A stretch of 64,000 nt of DNA from Alsobacter sp045348435. Lineage in GTDB: Bacteria; Pseudomonadota; Alphaproteobacteria; Rhizobiales; Beijerinckiaceae. Positions 18,018 through 26,945 of the stretch are shown piece after piece. The first letter of the stretch is position 1. Each line of letters begins with the position of its first letter. The stretch covers positions 3,038,001-3,102,000 of the forward strand of contig NZ_CP157484.1 of the NCBI RefSeq assembly GCF_045348435.1, read 5' to 3'. The position numbers and the translations under genes are program-made. The notes beneath the pieces are model-generated. The model was not told the origin of the DNA. It saw nothing but the letters and a program-made list of their open reading frames with translations, and searched no databases.

Positions 18018-18841
18018 CCGCCGTCGCGCTCGCCTGGCGCAGGACGCCCGCCTCCCTGGCGCTGGGCGCCGCGCTGGTCCTCGTCTTCGTGATCTGCGCC
18101 GTCGCGCCCCAATGGGTGGCGCCCTACGACCCGCTCGCCTTCGACTACGGCGCCCTGCTGCAGCCGCCCGGCGCGGCTCACCCTTTCGGCACCGACCAGT
18201 TCGGCCGCGACATCCTCTCGCGGACCATCGCGGCCTCCACCATCGACCTGCAGATCGCGCTCTTCGCCACCGTCGGCCCGCTGGCGATCGGCACGATCAT
18301 CGGCCTCCTGGTGGGCTATTACGGCGGCTGGGCGGACGCGGTCTTCGGCCGGCTCGTCGACCTCGTGGTCACGTTCCCGTTTCTCGTGCTGGTCATCGCC
18401 ATCGTGGCCGTGCTCGGGCCGGGGCTGCTCAACATGTATATCGCGGTCGGCGTGGTCGGCTGGGTGTTCTACGCCAGGCTCATGCGCGGCGAGGTGCTGG
18501 TGCTGCGCGGCCACGACTATGTCTCGGCCGCCAAGGTGCTCGGCTATTCGGAGGCCCGGATCCTGTTCCGCCACATCCTGCCCAACGCGGCCCGCCCGGT
18601 GCTCGTCTACTGGATGACCGACATGGCGCTGGCCATCCTGCTCGGCTCGAGCCTCGGCTATCTGGGCCTCGGCGCGCAGCCGCCCGCCGCCGAATGGGGC
18701 GTGCTGATCGCCGACGGGAAGAACTTCTTCACCCAGGCCTGGTGGATCACGGTGTTCCCGGGCTTCGCCATCGTGCTCTGCGGCATCGGCTTCAGCCTCG
18801 TCGGCGACGGCATGGCCGATCTCCTGGACGTCAAGCGATGA
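18014..18841 (+). CDS. peptide-type ABC transporter permease, DppC family
   Basis: 275 residues from the ATG at 18014 (ATGA overlap with the previous stop). DppC landmarks: HPFGTDQFGRDILSRTI after the first helix and the EAA loop YVSAAKVLGYSEARILFRHILPNAARPV, ending GDGMADLLDVKR. It partners the DppB-type permease. It lacks the longer cytosolic N-terminal extension seen in the second importer of this window. Confidence 0.92.
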   Translation: MTAVALAWRRTPASLALGAALVLVFVICAVAPQWVAPYDPLAFDYGALLQPPGAAHPFGTDQFGRDILSRTIAASTIDLQIALFATVGPLAIGTIIGLLVGYYGGWADAVFGRLVDLVVTFPFLVLVIAIVAVLGPGLLNMYIAVGVVGWVFYARLMRGEVLVLRGHDYVSAAKVLGYSEARILFRHILPNAARPVLVYWMTDMALAILLGSSLGYLGLGAQPPAAEWGVLIADGKNFFTQAWWITVFPGFAIVLCGIGFSLVGDGMADLLDVKR

Positions 18842-19869
18842 GCGTCATGGAAACGCCCGCCGGCTCCGCCGCGACGTCGGCCGCAGAGCCCATGCTAAGC
18901 GTCGAGGACCTGCGGGTCGCCTTCGACACCAGCCGCGGCGTGGTCCGCGCGGTGGACGGCGTCGACCTCAGCCTGGCGGCGGGCGACGTGCTGGGCCTCG
19001 TGGGCGAATCCGGATCGGGCAAGAGTGTCACCATGCGGGCGATCCTGCGGCTGCTGCGCTCCAACGCGCGCGCGACCGGGCGGGTGATGTGGCGGGGACA
19101 GGATCTCCTGGCCGCGCCGGAGCGGCGCCTGCGCGAGATCCGCGGGCGCGAGATCGCGGTGATCTTCCAGGAGCCGATGACGGCGCTGAACCCGGTGCTC
19201 ACCATCGGCGCGCAGATCGACGAGAGCCTCGTCGCCCACACGGCGCTCGACGAGGCCGCCCGTCGCCGGCGCGCCCGGGAGCTGCTCGACCTGGTGGGGA
19301 TCTCCTCGCCCGAGCTGCGGCTGGCGAGCTACCCGCACGAATTCTCCGGCGGCATGCGCCAACGCGCCATGATCGCCATCTCGCTCGCAGCCGAGCCGCG
19401 ACTGCTCCTCGCCGACGAGCCGACGACGGCGCTCGACGTCACCATCCAGGACCAGATCCTCAAGCTGCTGGTGCGGCTCACGCAGGATCTCGGCATGGCC
19501 ATGATCCTCGTCACCCACGACCTCGGCGTGGTGGCCGAGACCTGCGGCCGCGTCAGCGTCATGTATGCCGGCCGCGTGGTCGAGACGGGTCCGGTGGAGA
19601 CGATCTTCGCCCATCCGCGGCACGCCTACACGGACGCCCTTCTGCGCTCCATGCCGCACGGCCTGGCCGCGCGGCAGCCGCTGACGCCGATCCCGGGCCA
19701 ACCGCCGCGGCTCGACAGGCCCATCGAGGGCTGCCCCTTCGCGCCGCGCTGCTCCTTCGTGGAGGAGCGCTGCAGCCGCATCGCGCCGCCCTTCGCCGAG
19801 GTCGCGCCCGACCACCGGGCCGCTTGCTGGGCGGCCGACAGGCTGGCGGCCCGGGAGATGGGCGCATGA
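18838..19869 (+). CDS. peptide-type ABC transporter ATPase, DppD/OppD family
   Basis: 343 residues from the ATG at 18838, overlapping the permease stop. Walker A GESGSGKSV, signature FSGGMRQR, Walker B LLLADEPTTALD and H-loop VTHD are all intact. The C-terminal oligopeptide-transporter extension has the cysteine cluster GCPFAPRCSFVEERC, which in relatives binds an iron-sulfur or metal centre. It pairs with the DppF-type ATPase that follows. Confidence 0.92.
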   Translation: MSVMETPAGSAATSAAEPMLSVEDLRVAFDTSRGVVRAVDGVDLSLAAGDVLGLVGESGSGKSVTMRAILRLLRSNARATGRVMWRGQDLLAAPERRLREIRGREIAVIFQEPMTALNPVLTIGAQIDESLVAHTALDEAARRRRARELLDLVGISSPELRLASYPHEFSGGMRQRAMIAISLAAEPRLLLADEPTTALDVTIQDQILKLLVRLTQDLGMAMILVTHDLGVVAETCGRVSVMYAGRVVETGPVETIFAHPRHAYTDALLRSMPHGLAARQPLTPIPGQPPRLDRPIEGCPFAPRCSFVEERCSRIAPPFAEVAPDHRAACWAADRLAAREMGA

Positions 19870-20903
19870 TCGGGACCGCCGACACGGCCGAGCCGATCCT
19901 CGTCGTCGAGGGACTGAAGAAGAGCTTCGCCCTGCGCCGTCCGACGCTGGACGTGCTGATGCGCCGCCCCGTCAAGACATTGCGCGCCGTCGATGGCGTC
20001 TCGCTGTCGGTCGCCCGGGGCGAGACGCTGGGCGTCGTGGGCGAGTCGGGCTGCGGCAAGTCCACCCTGGCGCGTTGCCTGGTGCGGCTCTACGAGCCCG
20101 ACGCCGGCTCCGTCCGCTTCGGCGGGCAGGATGCGCTCGCCCTCTCGGGCGACGACAGGCGGGCCTACAACCGCCGCGTCCAGATGGTCTTCCAGGATCC
20201 CTATGGCTCGCTCAATCCGCGCATCAGCGTGGGCGACGCCCTCGGCGAGGCCCTCTCGGTCCACCGCATCGTGCCGTCTGGAGAGATCGCTGCCCGCGTC
20301 GGCGCGCTGCTCGACCTCGTGCACCTGCCCCGCGACGCCGCCTCGCGCTACCCGCACGAGTTCTCCGGCGGGCAGCGCCAGCGCATCGGCATCGCCCGCG
20401 CGCTCGCCGTCGAGCCGTCCGTGATCATCGCCGACGAGCCCGTCTCGGCGCTCGACGTCTCCGTGCAGGCGCAGATCGTCAACCTGTTCCTGGAACTGCA
20501 GGAGCGGCTCGGCCTCGCGCTGCTGTTCATCACGCACGACCTTCGCCTGGTGCGCCACATCTCCCATCGGGTCGCGGTGATGTATCTCGGCCGCGTCGTG
20601 GAGACCGGCGCCACGGAGGCGCTCTTCAACGCGCCGCGCCATCCCTATACGCGGGCGCTGATGTCCGCCGTACCGCAGGTCGCCGTGGGGCTGAGGTCGC
20701 AGCGCGAAGCCGTCCGCGGCGAGCTGCCGAGTCCCGTCGCGCCGCCGCCGGGCTGTCCCTTCCATCCGCGCTGTCCCATCGCCGAGCCGCGCTGCCGCGA
20801 GATTGTCCCGGCGCTCGACCCGCGGGGCGGCGCGTGGGAGGTGGCCTGCCACCTGGCCGGCGACGTCGCGTCCGCGCCCGCCCGCGCCGCCGTGAGCGCC
20901 TGA
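19866..20903 (+). CDS. peptide-type ABC transporter ATPase, DppF/OppF family
   Basis: 345 residues from the ATG at 19866 (ATGA overlap). All nucleotide-binding motifs are intact: GESGCGKST, FSGGQRQR, VIIADEPVSALD, ITHD. QDPYGSLNPR in the Q-loop region is the OppF hallmark. The C-terminal cysteines GCPFHPRCP are present. It ends the five-gene importer; the carboxypeptidase gene follows after 28 bp. Confidence 0.92.
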   Translation: MIGTADTAEPILVVEGLKKSFALRRPTLDVLMRRPVKTLRAVDGVSLSVARGETLGVVGESGCGKSTLARCLVRLYEPDAGSVRFGGQDALALSGDDRRAYNRRVQMVFQDPYGSLNPRISVGDALGEALSVHRIVPSGEIAARVGALLDLVHLPRDAASRYPHEFSGGQRQRIGIARALAVEPSVIIADEPVSALDVSVQAQIVNLFLELQERLGLALLFITHDLRLVRHISHRVAVMYLGRVVETGATEALFNAPRHPYTRALMSAVPQVAVGLRSQREAVRGELPSPVAPPPGCPFHPRCPIAEPRCREIVPALDPRGGAWEVACHLAGDVASAPARAAVSA

Positions 20904-20931
20904 GCCCCCCGCCAGACCCGAGTCGGAAGTC

Positions 20932-22455
20932 ATGACCCTGTCAGCCGTCCAGCATCGCATCGCCACCGTCTCCGACCTGCTCTGCACGCTGAACCTCCTG
21001 GTGTGGGATTCCCGCACCATGATGCCGTCCGGCGGCGCGGAGAGCCGAGGCCGGCAGATCGCCACCATCACCCGCCTGGCGCGCGACGAGCTCGCCTCGG
21101 ACGGGATGCTGCGCGACCTCGAGGCCGCCGAGGCGCAGGCCCGCTCCTTGCCGGACGACCACGACGACCGCGAGGCGCTGCGCCAGGTCCGGCGGGCGGT
21201 CGACCTGCACCGCCGCATTCCCGCCGACCTCATCGAGCGGCGGGCCGCCGTGCGAGCCCGCGCCAACGCCGCCTGGGTGGAGGCGCGCGAGCGCAACGAC
21301 TATTCCATCTTCGAGCCCTGGCTCGCCGAGACCGTCCGCAACACGCGCGACTACGCCGACGCCCTGGGCTGGACCGAGCACCCCTACGACGCCCTGCTCG
21401 GCCTCTACGAGCCGGGCGAGACCCTCTCCAGCCTGCGCCGGCTCTTCGCCACGCTGGAGGCCGGGGAAGCCCGCATCCTCGAAGGCGCCCGCCGGCGGCC
21501 CCAGGACGCGGCCGCCATCCTGCGCCGGCGCTTTCCCGTCGAGAAGCAGCGCGAGGCCGCGCTCACGTTCTCGCGCCGGTTCGGCTACGACTTCGACCGG
21601 GGCCGGCTGGACAGCACCGTCCACCCCTTCGAGATCTCCTTCACGCGTGGCGACGTGCGGATCACGACCCGCTACAACGAAAACTTCCTCAGCCCCGCGC
21701 TGTTCGGCGCCTTCCACGAGACCGGCCACGGGCTCTACGAGCAGAATGTCGACCCGGCCTTCACCCGCACGGTGTTCGCCAGCGATCTCGTCGGCCTCTA
21801 CGCCGTCGGCGGGACGAGCTTCGGGGCGCATGAGTCCCAGTCGCGGCTGTGGGAGAACCATGTCGGCCGCAGCCGGCGCTTCTGGGAGCTGCATTTCGAA
21901 GAGCTGCGGGCGCTCTTTCCGGAAGCCCTGTCCGACGTCGACGCCGGCGCCTTCCACCGGGCCGTCACCACCGTGAACCCCGGCCTGATCCGCACCGACG
22001 CCGACGAGCTCACCTACGATCTCCACATCATGCTGCGGGTCGAGTTGGAGGCCGCCCTCACGGATGGCCGCCTCTCCGTGGCGGACGCTCCCGAGGCGTG
22101 GAACGCCGCCGTGAAGGCGCGGCTGGGCCGGAATGCGCCGGATCCCCGGCAGGGCGTCCTGCAGGACATTCACTGGTCGTCCGGCATGATCGGGTCGTTC
22201 TGCACCTATACGGTCGGCAACGTGATGGCCGCGCAGCTCTTCGAGACGGCCACGCGGGACGCCGCCGTCACGGACGGGCTGCAGGCGGGCGACTACGCCC
22301 CCCTCGCCGGCTGGCTGCGCGAGCGCGTCTGGCGCCACGGACGGCGCCGCTCGCGCGAGGAGCTGCTGGTGAACGCCACCGGCCGCGGCCTCGATCCCGC
22401 GCCCTATCTGCGCCACCTGGAAGCCCGCTACGGCGACGCCCCGGCGGCGGCCTGA
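20932..22455 (+). CDS. M32-family metallocarboxypeptidase
   Basis: 507 residues, the standard length for thermostable carboxypeptidase 1 (M32). The zinc motif HETGH lies near residue 263 within AFHETGHGLYEQN, followed by the family segments GTSFGAHESQSRLWEN and NPGLIRTDADELTYDLHI. It removes C-terminal residues from short peptides in the cytosol, which fits its place directly behind a peptide importer. ATG start with a weak ribosome site. Confidence 0.95.
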   Translation: MTLSAVQHRIATVSDLLCTLNLLVWDSRTMMPSGGAESRGRQIATITRLARDELASDGMLRDLEAAEAQARSLPDDHDDREALRQVRRAVDLHRRIPADLIERRAAVRARANAAWVEARERNDYSIFEPWLAETVRNTRDYADALGWTEHPYDALLGLYEPGETLSSLRRLFATLEAGEARILEGARRRPQDAAAILRRRFPVEKQREAALTFSRRFGYDFDRGRLDSTVHPFEISFTRGDVRITTRYNENFLSPALFGAFHETGHGLYEQNVDPAFTRTVFASDLVGLYAVGGTSFGAHESQSRLWENHVGRSRRFWELHFEELRALFPEALSDVDAGAFHRAVTTVNPGLIRTDADELTYDLHIMLRVELEAALTDGRLSVADAPEAWNAAVKARLGRNAPDPRQGVLQDIHWSSGMIGSFCTYTVGNVMAAQLFETATRDAAVTDGLQAGDYAPLAGWLRERVWRHGRRRSREELLVNATGRGLDPAPYLRHLEARYGDAPAAA

Positions 22456-22505
22456 AACCGTTCGGGGCTTTAGCCCGTACTCAGGACGCCCCCAGAGGAC
22501 GTCCC

Positions 22506-23372
22506 GTGCCGAACCTGAACCGCCGCGCCCTGCTCCTGTCCGGACTATTCGCCCCCGCGCTCTCCGGCTGCTCGGCCCTGGGCGTCTACAACGCCGTGAT
22601 CCCGGCCGACGACGGCGCGAGCCTCAAGGCGTCGGGCGTCGCCTATGGGCCCGATCCCAGGCACAGGCTCGACGTCTATGGTCCGGGCGCGGCAGCCGGG
22701 CGCGGAGCGCCGGTGGCGCTGTTCGTCTATGGCGGCTCCTGGAACAGCGGCGACCGCGGCGACTACGCCTTTGTGGGCCGGGCGCTCGCCGCGCGGGGCG
22801 TCGTCGCCGTCGTGATGGACTACCGCCTCGTGCCGCAGGTGCGCTTCCCCGGCTTCGTCGAGGACGTGGCTCTCGCGACGCGCTGGGTGAAGGCCGAGAT
22901 CGGCCGCCACGGCGGCGACCCCAGGCGCGTCTTCGCGATGGGTCACTCGGCCGGCGCCTATTCGGCCGCCATGGCGGCGCTGGATCCCCGCTTCACGCGC
23001 GCCGCCGGCCTGGCGGGGCGGCCCTATCGCGGCCTAGTCGGGCTGGCGGGTCCCTATGACTTCCTGCCGCTCGACGCGTCCGCCACGGTCGCGGCCTTCG
23101 GCCAGTGGCCCCGCCTGGAGGAGACCCAGCCCGTCTCGGTCGCGAGCCGGGGCGCCCCGGCCGCCTTCCTGGCCACGGGCTCGCAGGACACGACCGTCTA
23201 TCCCCGCAACACGCGCAATCTCGCCGCCAAGCTGCGGGGCCTCGGCGTCCCCGTGGTGGAGCGCGTCTATGAGGGCGAGACCCATGTGGGCCTGCTCCTG
23301 GCCCTCTCCCGGCCCTTCCGGGAGCGCGCGCCGGTCCTCGACGACGTCGTGCGCTTTATCCAGGAGACCTGA
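22506..23372 (+). CDS. lipoprotein alpha/beta-hydrolase (esterase/carboxylesterase-like)
   Basis: 288 residues from GTG at 22506. The N-terminus NRRALLLSGLFAPALSGC reads as a lipoprotein signal with cysteine C22; the RR suggests possible Tat export. The body is a BD-FAE/carboxylesterase-type alpha/beta hydrolase: oxyanion region VYGGSW, nucleophile GHSAG, acid residue in GSQDTTVY, histidine in GETHVGL. It should act on small esters at the membrane outside the cytosol. It follows the carboxypeptidase by about 50 bp; a link to peptide use is not evident. Confidence 0.85.
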   Translation: MPNLNRRALLLSGLFAPALSGCSALGVYNAVIPADDGASLKASGVAYGPDPRHRLDVYGPGAAAGRGAPVALFVYGGSWNSGDRGDYAFVGRALAARGVVAVVMDYRLVPQVRFPGFVEDVALATRWVKAEIGRHGGDPRRVFAMGHSAGAYSAAMAALDPRFTRAAGLAGRPYRGLVGLAGPYDFLPLDASATVAAFGQWPRLEETQPVSVASRGAPAAFLATGSQDTTVYPRNTRNLAAKLRGLGVPVVERVYEGETHVGLLLALSRPFRERAPVLDDVVRFIQET

Positions 23373-23432
23373 ACGGAACCGAAGCCCCGCCGCGCCTGTT
23401 GCCATCAGGTACAAGGGTCAAGAGGTTCAGAC

Positions 23433-23708
23433 ATGAAGACGCGTTATTGGATTGCGATCGCGATTGCGGCCGCCATGGCTCCGGCCTCGCTCCAGGCTCA
23501 GGGCATCCCGCGCGGCGCCCAGGAAGGCGCGGCGATCGGCAATCGCGCGGCCGGTCCGGTCGGCGGCGCTGTCGGCGCGGTCGGCGGCGGCGTGGTCGGC
23601 GGCGTGGCGGGCGGCGTCAAGGGCGTGCTCGGCGTGCCGCAGCGCACCGCGACCCGCTCCTACCGGTCCCACCGGGTGAAGCACCACCGGGCTCGCCACT
23701 ACCGCTGA
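23433..23708 (+). CDS. small exported glycine-rich protein
   Basis: 91 residues. The signal peptide ends at SLQAQG near residue 23. The middle is a run of G-A-V repeats (GGAVGAVGGGVVGGVAGG, about residues 44-62), which resembles glycine-zipper segments of membrane-associated proteins. The tail is basic with tyrosines and histidines. A good start with AAGAGG upstream. No function is recognised. It is convergent with the GH31 gene. Confidence 0.7.
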   Translation: MKTRYWIAIAIAAAMAPASLQAQGIPRGAQEGAAIGNRAAGPVGGAVGAVGGGVVGGVAGGVKGVLGVPQRTATRSYRSHRVKHHRARHYR

Positions 23709-23726
23709 GCCGGCGGCCGGCCTGCC

Positions 23727-26093
23727 TCAGGCGCCGTCCAGCCGCACGGGCCCGGTGGGCTCGGCCGACCACTGCACGTCGGCCGGCCCGGCCATGATCC
23801 GCACGGCGATGCGGTCGAAGGCGGGCCGCCCCCGTCCGTCGGCCGTCATCGTGAGCCGGCGCGCGTCCCCGTCGCGCGTCAGCGTGAACCGCAGGGCGAG
23901 GCCGTCGCCATCCCGCCAGGCGGCTGTCTCGCCGTCGTCCTCGTAGAGCGCGGCGGTCGACCCGCGCGGATCGTCCCCGAAGACGAGAAGCTCACGCCCG
24001 ACGTCGCGCGCCGGAACCATGGCGCCGCCGGCGACGCAGACGGGCGTCAAAGCCCCCGCGCGGGCGAACACCGGCAGGCGCCCGAGCGGCGCCTCGACCT
24101 CCGCGACCTCGCCTCCCGCATAGGCCCGGCCGTCGCGCAAATCATGCCACCCTCCCGGATGCGCGGGGAAATACACCTCCCGCGCGACCGCGCCCTCCTC
24201 CAGCACGGGCGCGACCAGCAGGTCCGGCCCGAGCATGAAGCTGTCCTGCACGGTCGCCGCGCCGGCGTCCTCCGGGAAGGCCAGGAACAACGGGCGCACC
24301 ACCGGCTCGTCGCGCGTCGCGGCGCTCCACAGGCAGGTGTAGAGATAGGGCGCCAGCCGGTAGCGCAGCGCGATGGCCTCGCGCACCTGCGGCAAGACCT
24401 GCGGGTGCATCCAGGGCAGGTTGACGACGCCGTCGTCCTTCCACGAATTCATCACGAAACGCGGCCAGAGCGAGCAGAACTCCACGAAGCGGCAGAACAG
24501 CTCGGGCCCGGGGCTCGGCCCGTGGAAGCCGCCGACGTCATGGCCGATATTGTAGAGCCCCGAGAGGCTCATATTGAGGCCCTGGGCGAGGTTGAAGCGC
24601 AGCGTCTTCCACGCCGTCTCATTGTCGCCGGACCATGTCTGCCCGTAGCGCGCGATGCCGGCCGCGCCGCCTCGCGTGATCGTGTAGGGCCGCTTGCCCG
24701 GCGCTTGGGCCGCCTGCGCCTCGAAGGCGAGCTTGGTCATCAGCAAAGGCTGCGCCGGCCGGGCGAGACGCTGCGGAAACGGCCGCCCGTCGCCATGGCA
24801 CCGGGCGTCCTCGTCCCAGATCTCATACTCGTTGTTGTCGCTCCACACGGAAACTACGCCGTAGTCGAGGAGCGCGGTCTGGATCCCGGTCCGCCACCAG
24901 TCGCGGCCGGCCGGGTTGGTGAAGTCGACATGATAGCCAAGGCCATCCCAGAACTGCGCCTCGGCCGGCTCCCCGGTCTCGCCGTCGGTCACGAGCACGC
25001 CCATGCGGCGCGCTTCGTCCAGCCTCGGATGGTCATCCAGCAGGCAGGGCTTCAGATTGGTGACCGGCTGCATGCCCGCCTGCTTCAGCCGCTCCATGGT
25101 TCCGGCGGGATCCGGGAACTTCTCGCGGTTCCAGTTGAAGGCGTAGCGCCGCGTCCCGATGGACGTGTAGCCCGAGCCGAAATGGAAGCTGTCGCACGGG
25201 ATGTCGTGCCGCCGGCAGGTCTCGATGAAGCCGGTGACCCGCGCGTCGGCGTCGGGCGCGTCCGCGATGGTCATCGACGTCATGCCGAAGCCGAGCGACC
25301 ACTTCGGCGGGAAAGCCTGCCCGCCGGTGAGCCAGGAGAAGCGGCGCGTCACATCGGCAGCGCTCGGCCCCGCGAGTACGTAGACGTCGAGATCGCCGTC
25401 CTGCGCCGCGTAGGATCGGAACAGCCCGTGATAGTTGTCGATGGTCGCGCCGAGGTCGACCTCCGCCACCGCGAGGTTGTCGTAATAGAGGCCGTGCGCG
25501 CCGGAGCCGTCCTCTACGAGGACGTAGGGGATCGCCTTGTAGAGCGGATCGCTCAACTCCGCGTCGAACCCGCAAGGATCGACGGCGTCGATCTTGAATC
25601 GTCGCCCGGTGTGGTCGAGCGGACCGGCTTTGTCGCCGAGGCCGTGATGCCGGTGGCCGGCGTCCCGCGCGGTAAAGTGGGAGAGCGCCTTGGTCTGGCG
25701 CGAGGCGAAATAGGCCTGCGTGCGCCGGTCCTGCAGGAAGGGCCGATCCTCTCCGGCGCGGCGCCAGGCGATCGAGAACGGCTCCAGCGTGACGACGGCC
25801 GAGAGCCCTCCTTCCACGGAGAGCGTGGCGACGCCGTGCTCTTCGACGAGCGACGCCGGCGGGCAGGCGAAGCCCGTCAGGTCCTCCCGCAGCCGGCCCG
25901 CATAGGCCGGCTCCAGTCGGCCGGGCGCGATGGACCAGCCTCGGTCGAGCCGATAACCGCCTGCCGGCTTCAGCAGAACCCGGCCGATGTCACGTTCGAG
26001 AATGGCGACGCGCAGCTCGACCCCGTGGTCGAGCCCAAAGAGCGCCCAGGGGCCGTCCCGCCCCAGGATGCGACCGTGGGTCAGGGCCTTCAT
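23727..26093 (-). CDS. glycoside hydrolase family 31 (alpha-glucosidase-type)
   Basis: 788 residues, full GH31 layout: an N-terminal beta domain, a (beta/alpha)8 barrel from about residue 260, and C-terminal beta domains. The catalytic nucleophile is the aspartate of VSVWSDNNEYE near residue 419, and the acid/base is in YGQTWSGDNETAW near 487. It has no signal peptide, so it cleaves alpha-glucosides or alpha-xylosides after uptake. It stands alone with no sugar transporter beside it. Confidence 0.92.
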   Translation of the reverse strand: MKALTHGRILGRDGPWALFGLDHGVELRVAILERDIGRVLLKPAGGYRLDRGWSIAPGRLEPAYAGRLREDLTGFACPPASLVEEHGVATLSVEGGLSAVVTLEPFSIAWRRAGEDRPFLQDRRTQAYFASRQTKALSHFTARDAGHRHHGLGDKAGPLDHTGRRFKIDAVDPCGFDAELSDPLYKAIPYVLVEDGSGAHGLYYDNLAVAEVDLGATIDNYHGLFRSYAAQDGDLDVYVLAGPSAADVTRRFSWLTGGQAFPPKWSLGFGMTSMTIADAPDADARVTGFIETCRRHDIPCDSFHFGSGYTSIGTRRYAFNWNREKFPDPAGTMERLKQAGMQPVTNLKPCLLDDHPRLDEARRMGVLVTDGETGEPAEAQFWDGLGYHVDFTNPAGRDWWRTGIQTALLDYGVVSVWSDNNEYEIWDEDARCHGDGRPFPQRLARPAQPLLMTKLAFEAQAAQAPGKRPYTITRGGAAGIARYGQTWSGDNETAWKTLRFNLAQGLNMSLSGLYNIGHDVGGFHGPSPGPELFCRFVEFCSLWPRFVMNSWKDDGVVNLPWMHPQVLPQVREAIALRYRLAPYLYTCLWSAATRDEPVVRPLFLAFPEDAGAATVQDSFMLGPDLLVAPVLEEGAVAREVYFPAHPGGWHDLRDGRAYAGGEVAEVEAPLGRLPVFARAGALTPVCVAGGAMVPARDVGRELLVFGDDPRGSTAALYEDDGETAAWRDGDGLALRFTLTRDGDARRLTMTADGRGRPAFDRIAVRIMAGPADVQWSAEPTGPVRLDGA

Positions 26094-26184
26094 GCGTCTC
26101 TCCCGTCGTCGATGGCGTCGTGCGCTCTGCGGCGCAGCCAGCGGACAATGGACGGGATCGCGGCGGATGCGAAGTCGAAAGTGG

Positions 26185-26210
26185 TCCGGAGCCGCCGTGG
26201 CGGCTCCGGA
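26185..26210. terminator. 12-bp perfect hairpin downstream of mucR
   Basis: TCCGGAGCCGCC (26185-26196) and GGCGGCTCCGGA (26199-26210) pair perfectly around GT. It sits about 64 bp past the mucR stop and 92 bp upstream of the GH31 start, so it probably ends mucR transcription. No T-run follows. Confidence 0.55.
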
Positions 26211-26273
26211 ACGATGCGCGCGGTCGCGGCGTCAGGCGCGGATGCGCCGGAGCTCGGCGCCCGCGCTCAACCT

Positions 26274-26747
26274 TTACGCGTCGGCCTTGGCCTTGCGGGG
26301 CTTCTTGGCCTTGGGAGCGGGAGCGACGGGCTCCGGCTCGGCGGCCTTGCGGCGGTCCAGACCCAGGCCCATGTTGCGGGCCAGGGCCGAGCGGGCCGCG
26401 GCATAGTTCGGCGCCACCATGGGATAGTCCTTGGGCAGGCCCCACTTGGTGCGGTATTCGGCAGGGGTCATGCCGTACTTCGTCATCAAGTGACGCTTGA
26501 GCGACTTGAACGCCTTGCCGTCCTCAAGACAGATGATCGCATCCGGCGTCACCGACTTCTTGATCGGAACCGCGGGCTTGAGCTCGACGACTGGCTCTTC
26601 GGTCTTGCCGTTCATGACGCCCTGCATGGCGGTGTGAACAGAAGCGATCAGCCCGGCGATCTCGGCGGCGGGAAGCATGTTGTTCGACAAGTAGGCCGAA
26701 ACGATGTCGGCGACCAAGTCGAGCCTGTTATTGGTGTCGTCGGACAC
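26274..26747 (-). CDS. mucR: MucR/Ros-family zinc-finger-like transcriptional regulator
   Basis: 157 residues from GTG at 26747 with AGGAG before it. The Ros/MucR domain covers about residues 60-130 (SVTPDAIICLEDGKAFKSLKRHL, then TPAEYRTKWGLP and YAAARSALARNMGLG). The metal site is C73-x2-D76-x9-H86-x3-K90: Asp in place of the second Cys is normal for MucR, but the fourth ligand (His in most) is Lys. MucR proteins bind AT-rich promoters and control exopolysaccharide, motility and cell-cycle genes in Hyphomicrobiales. The C-terminal tail is Ala/Lys/Pro-rich. Confidence 0.93.
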   Translation of the reverse strand: MSDDTNNRLDLVADIVSAYLSNNMLPAAEIAGLIASVHTAMQGVMNGKTEEPVVELKPAVPIKKSVTPDAIICLEDGKAFKSLKRHLMTKYGMTPAEYRTKWGLPKDYPMVAPNYAAARSALARNMGLGLDRRKAAEPEPVAPAPKAKKPRKAKADA

Positions 26748-26945
26748 TTCGCTCTCCTATGTTGAGAGCGCCTCTATAGGCCCGGACGAAGAAGATGAAT
26801 AGGGGTCAGAACGCAAATTCGAGAGATTCTGCGCATTCTCCGCGTCAATTTGGCGCTGTCGGGAGTGAAGCGAAGAAGTGGTCGCGCCGCCGATCAGCCA
26901 ATCCTGCAGATCTACGGGTGTTTCGGCGCTCGACGGGGCTCTGAA

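Noticed and set aside
24144..26765. An 873-codon open frame on the plus strand
   Set aside because: Antisense to GH31 and mucR, both of which have clear family motifs; no motif and no ribosome site of its own.
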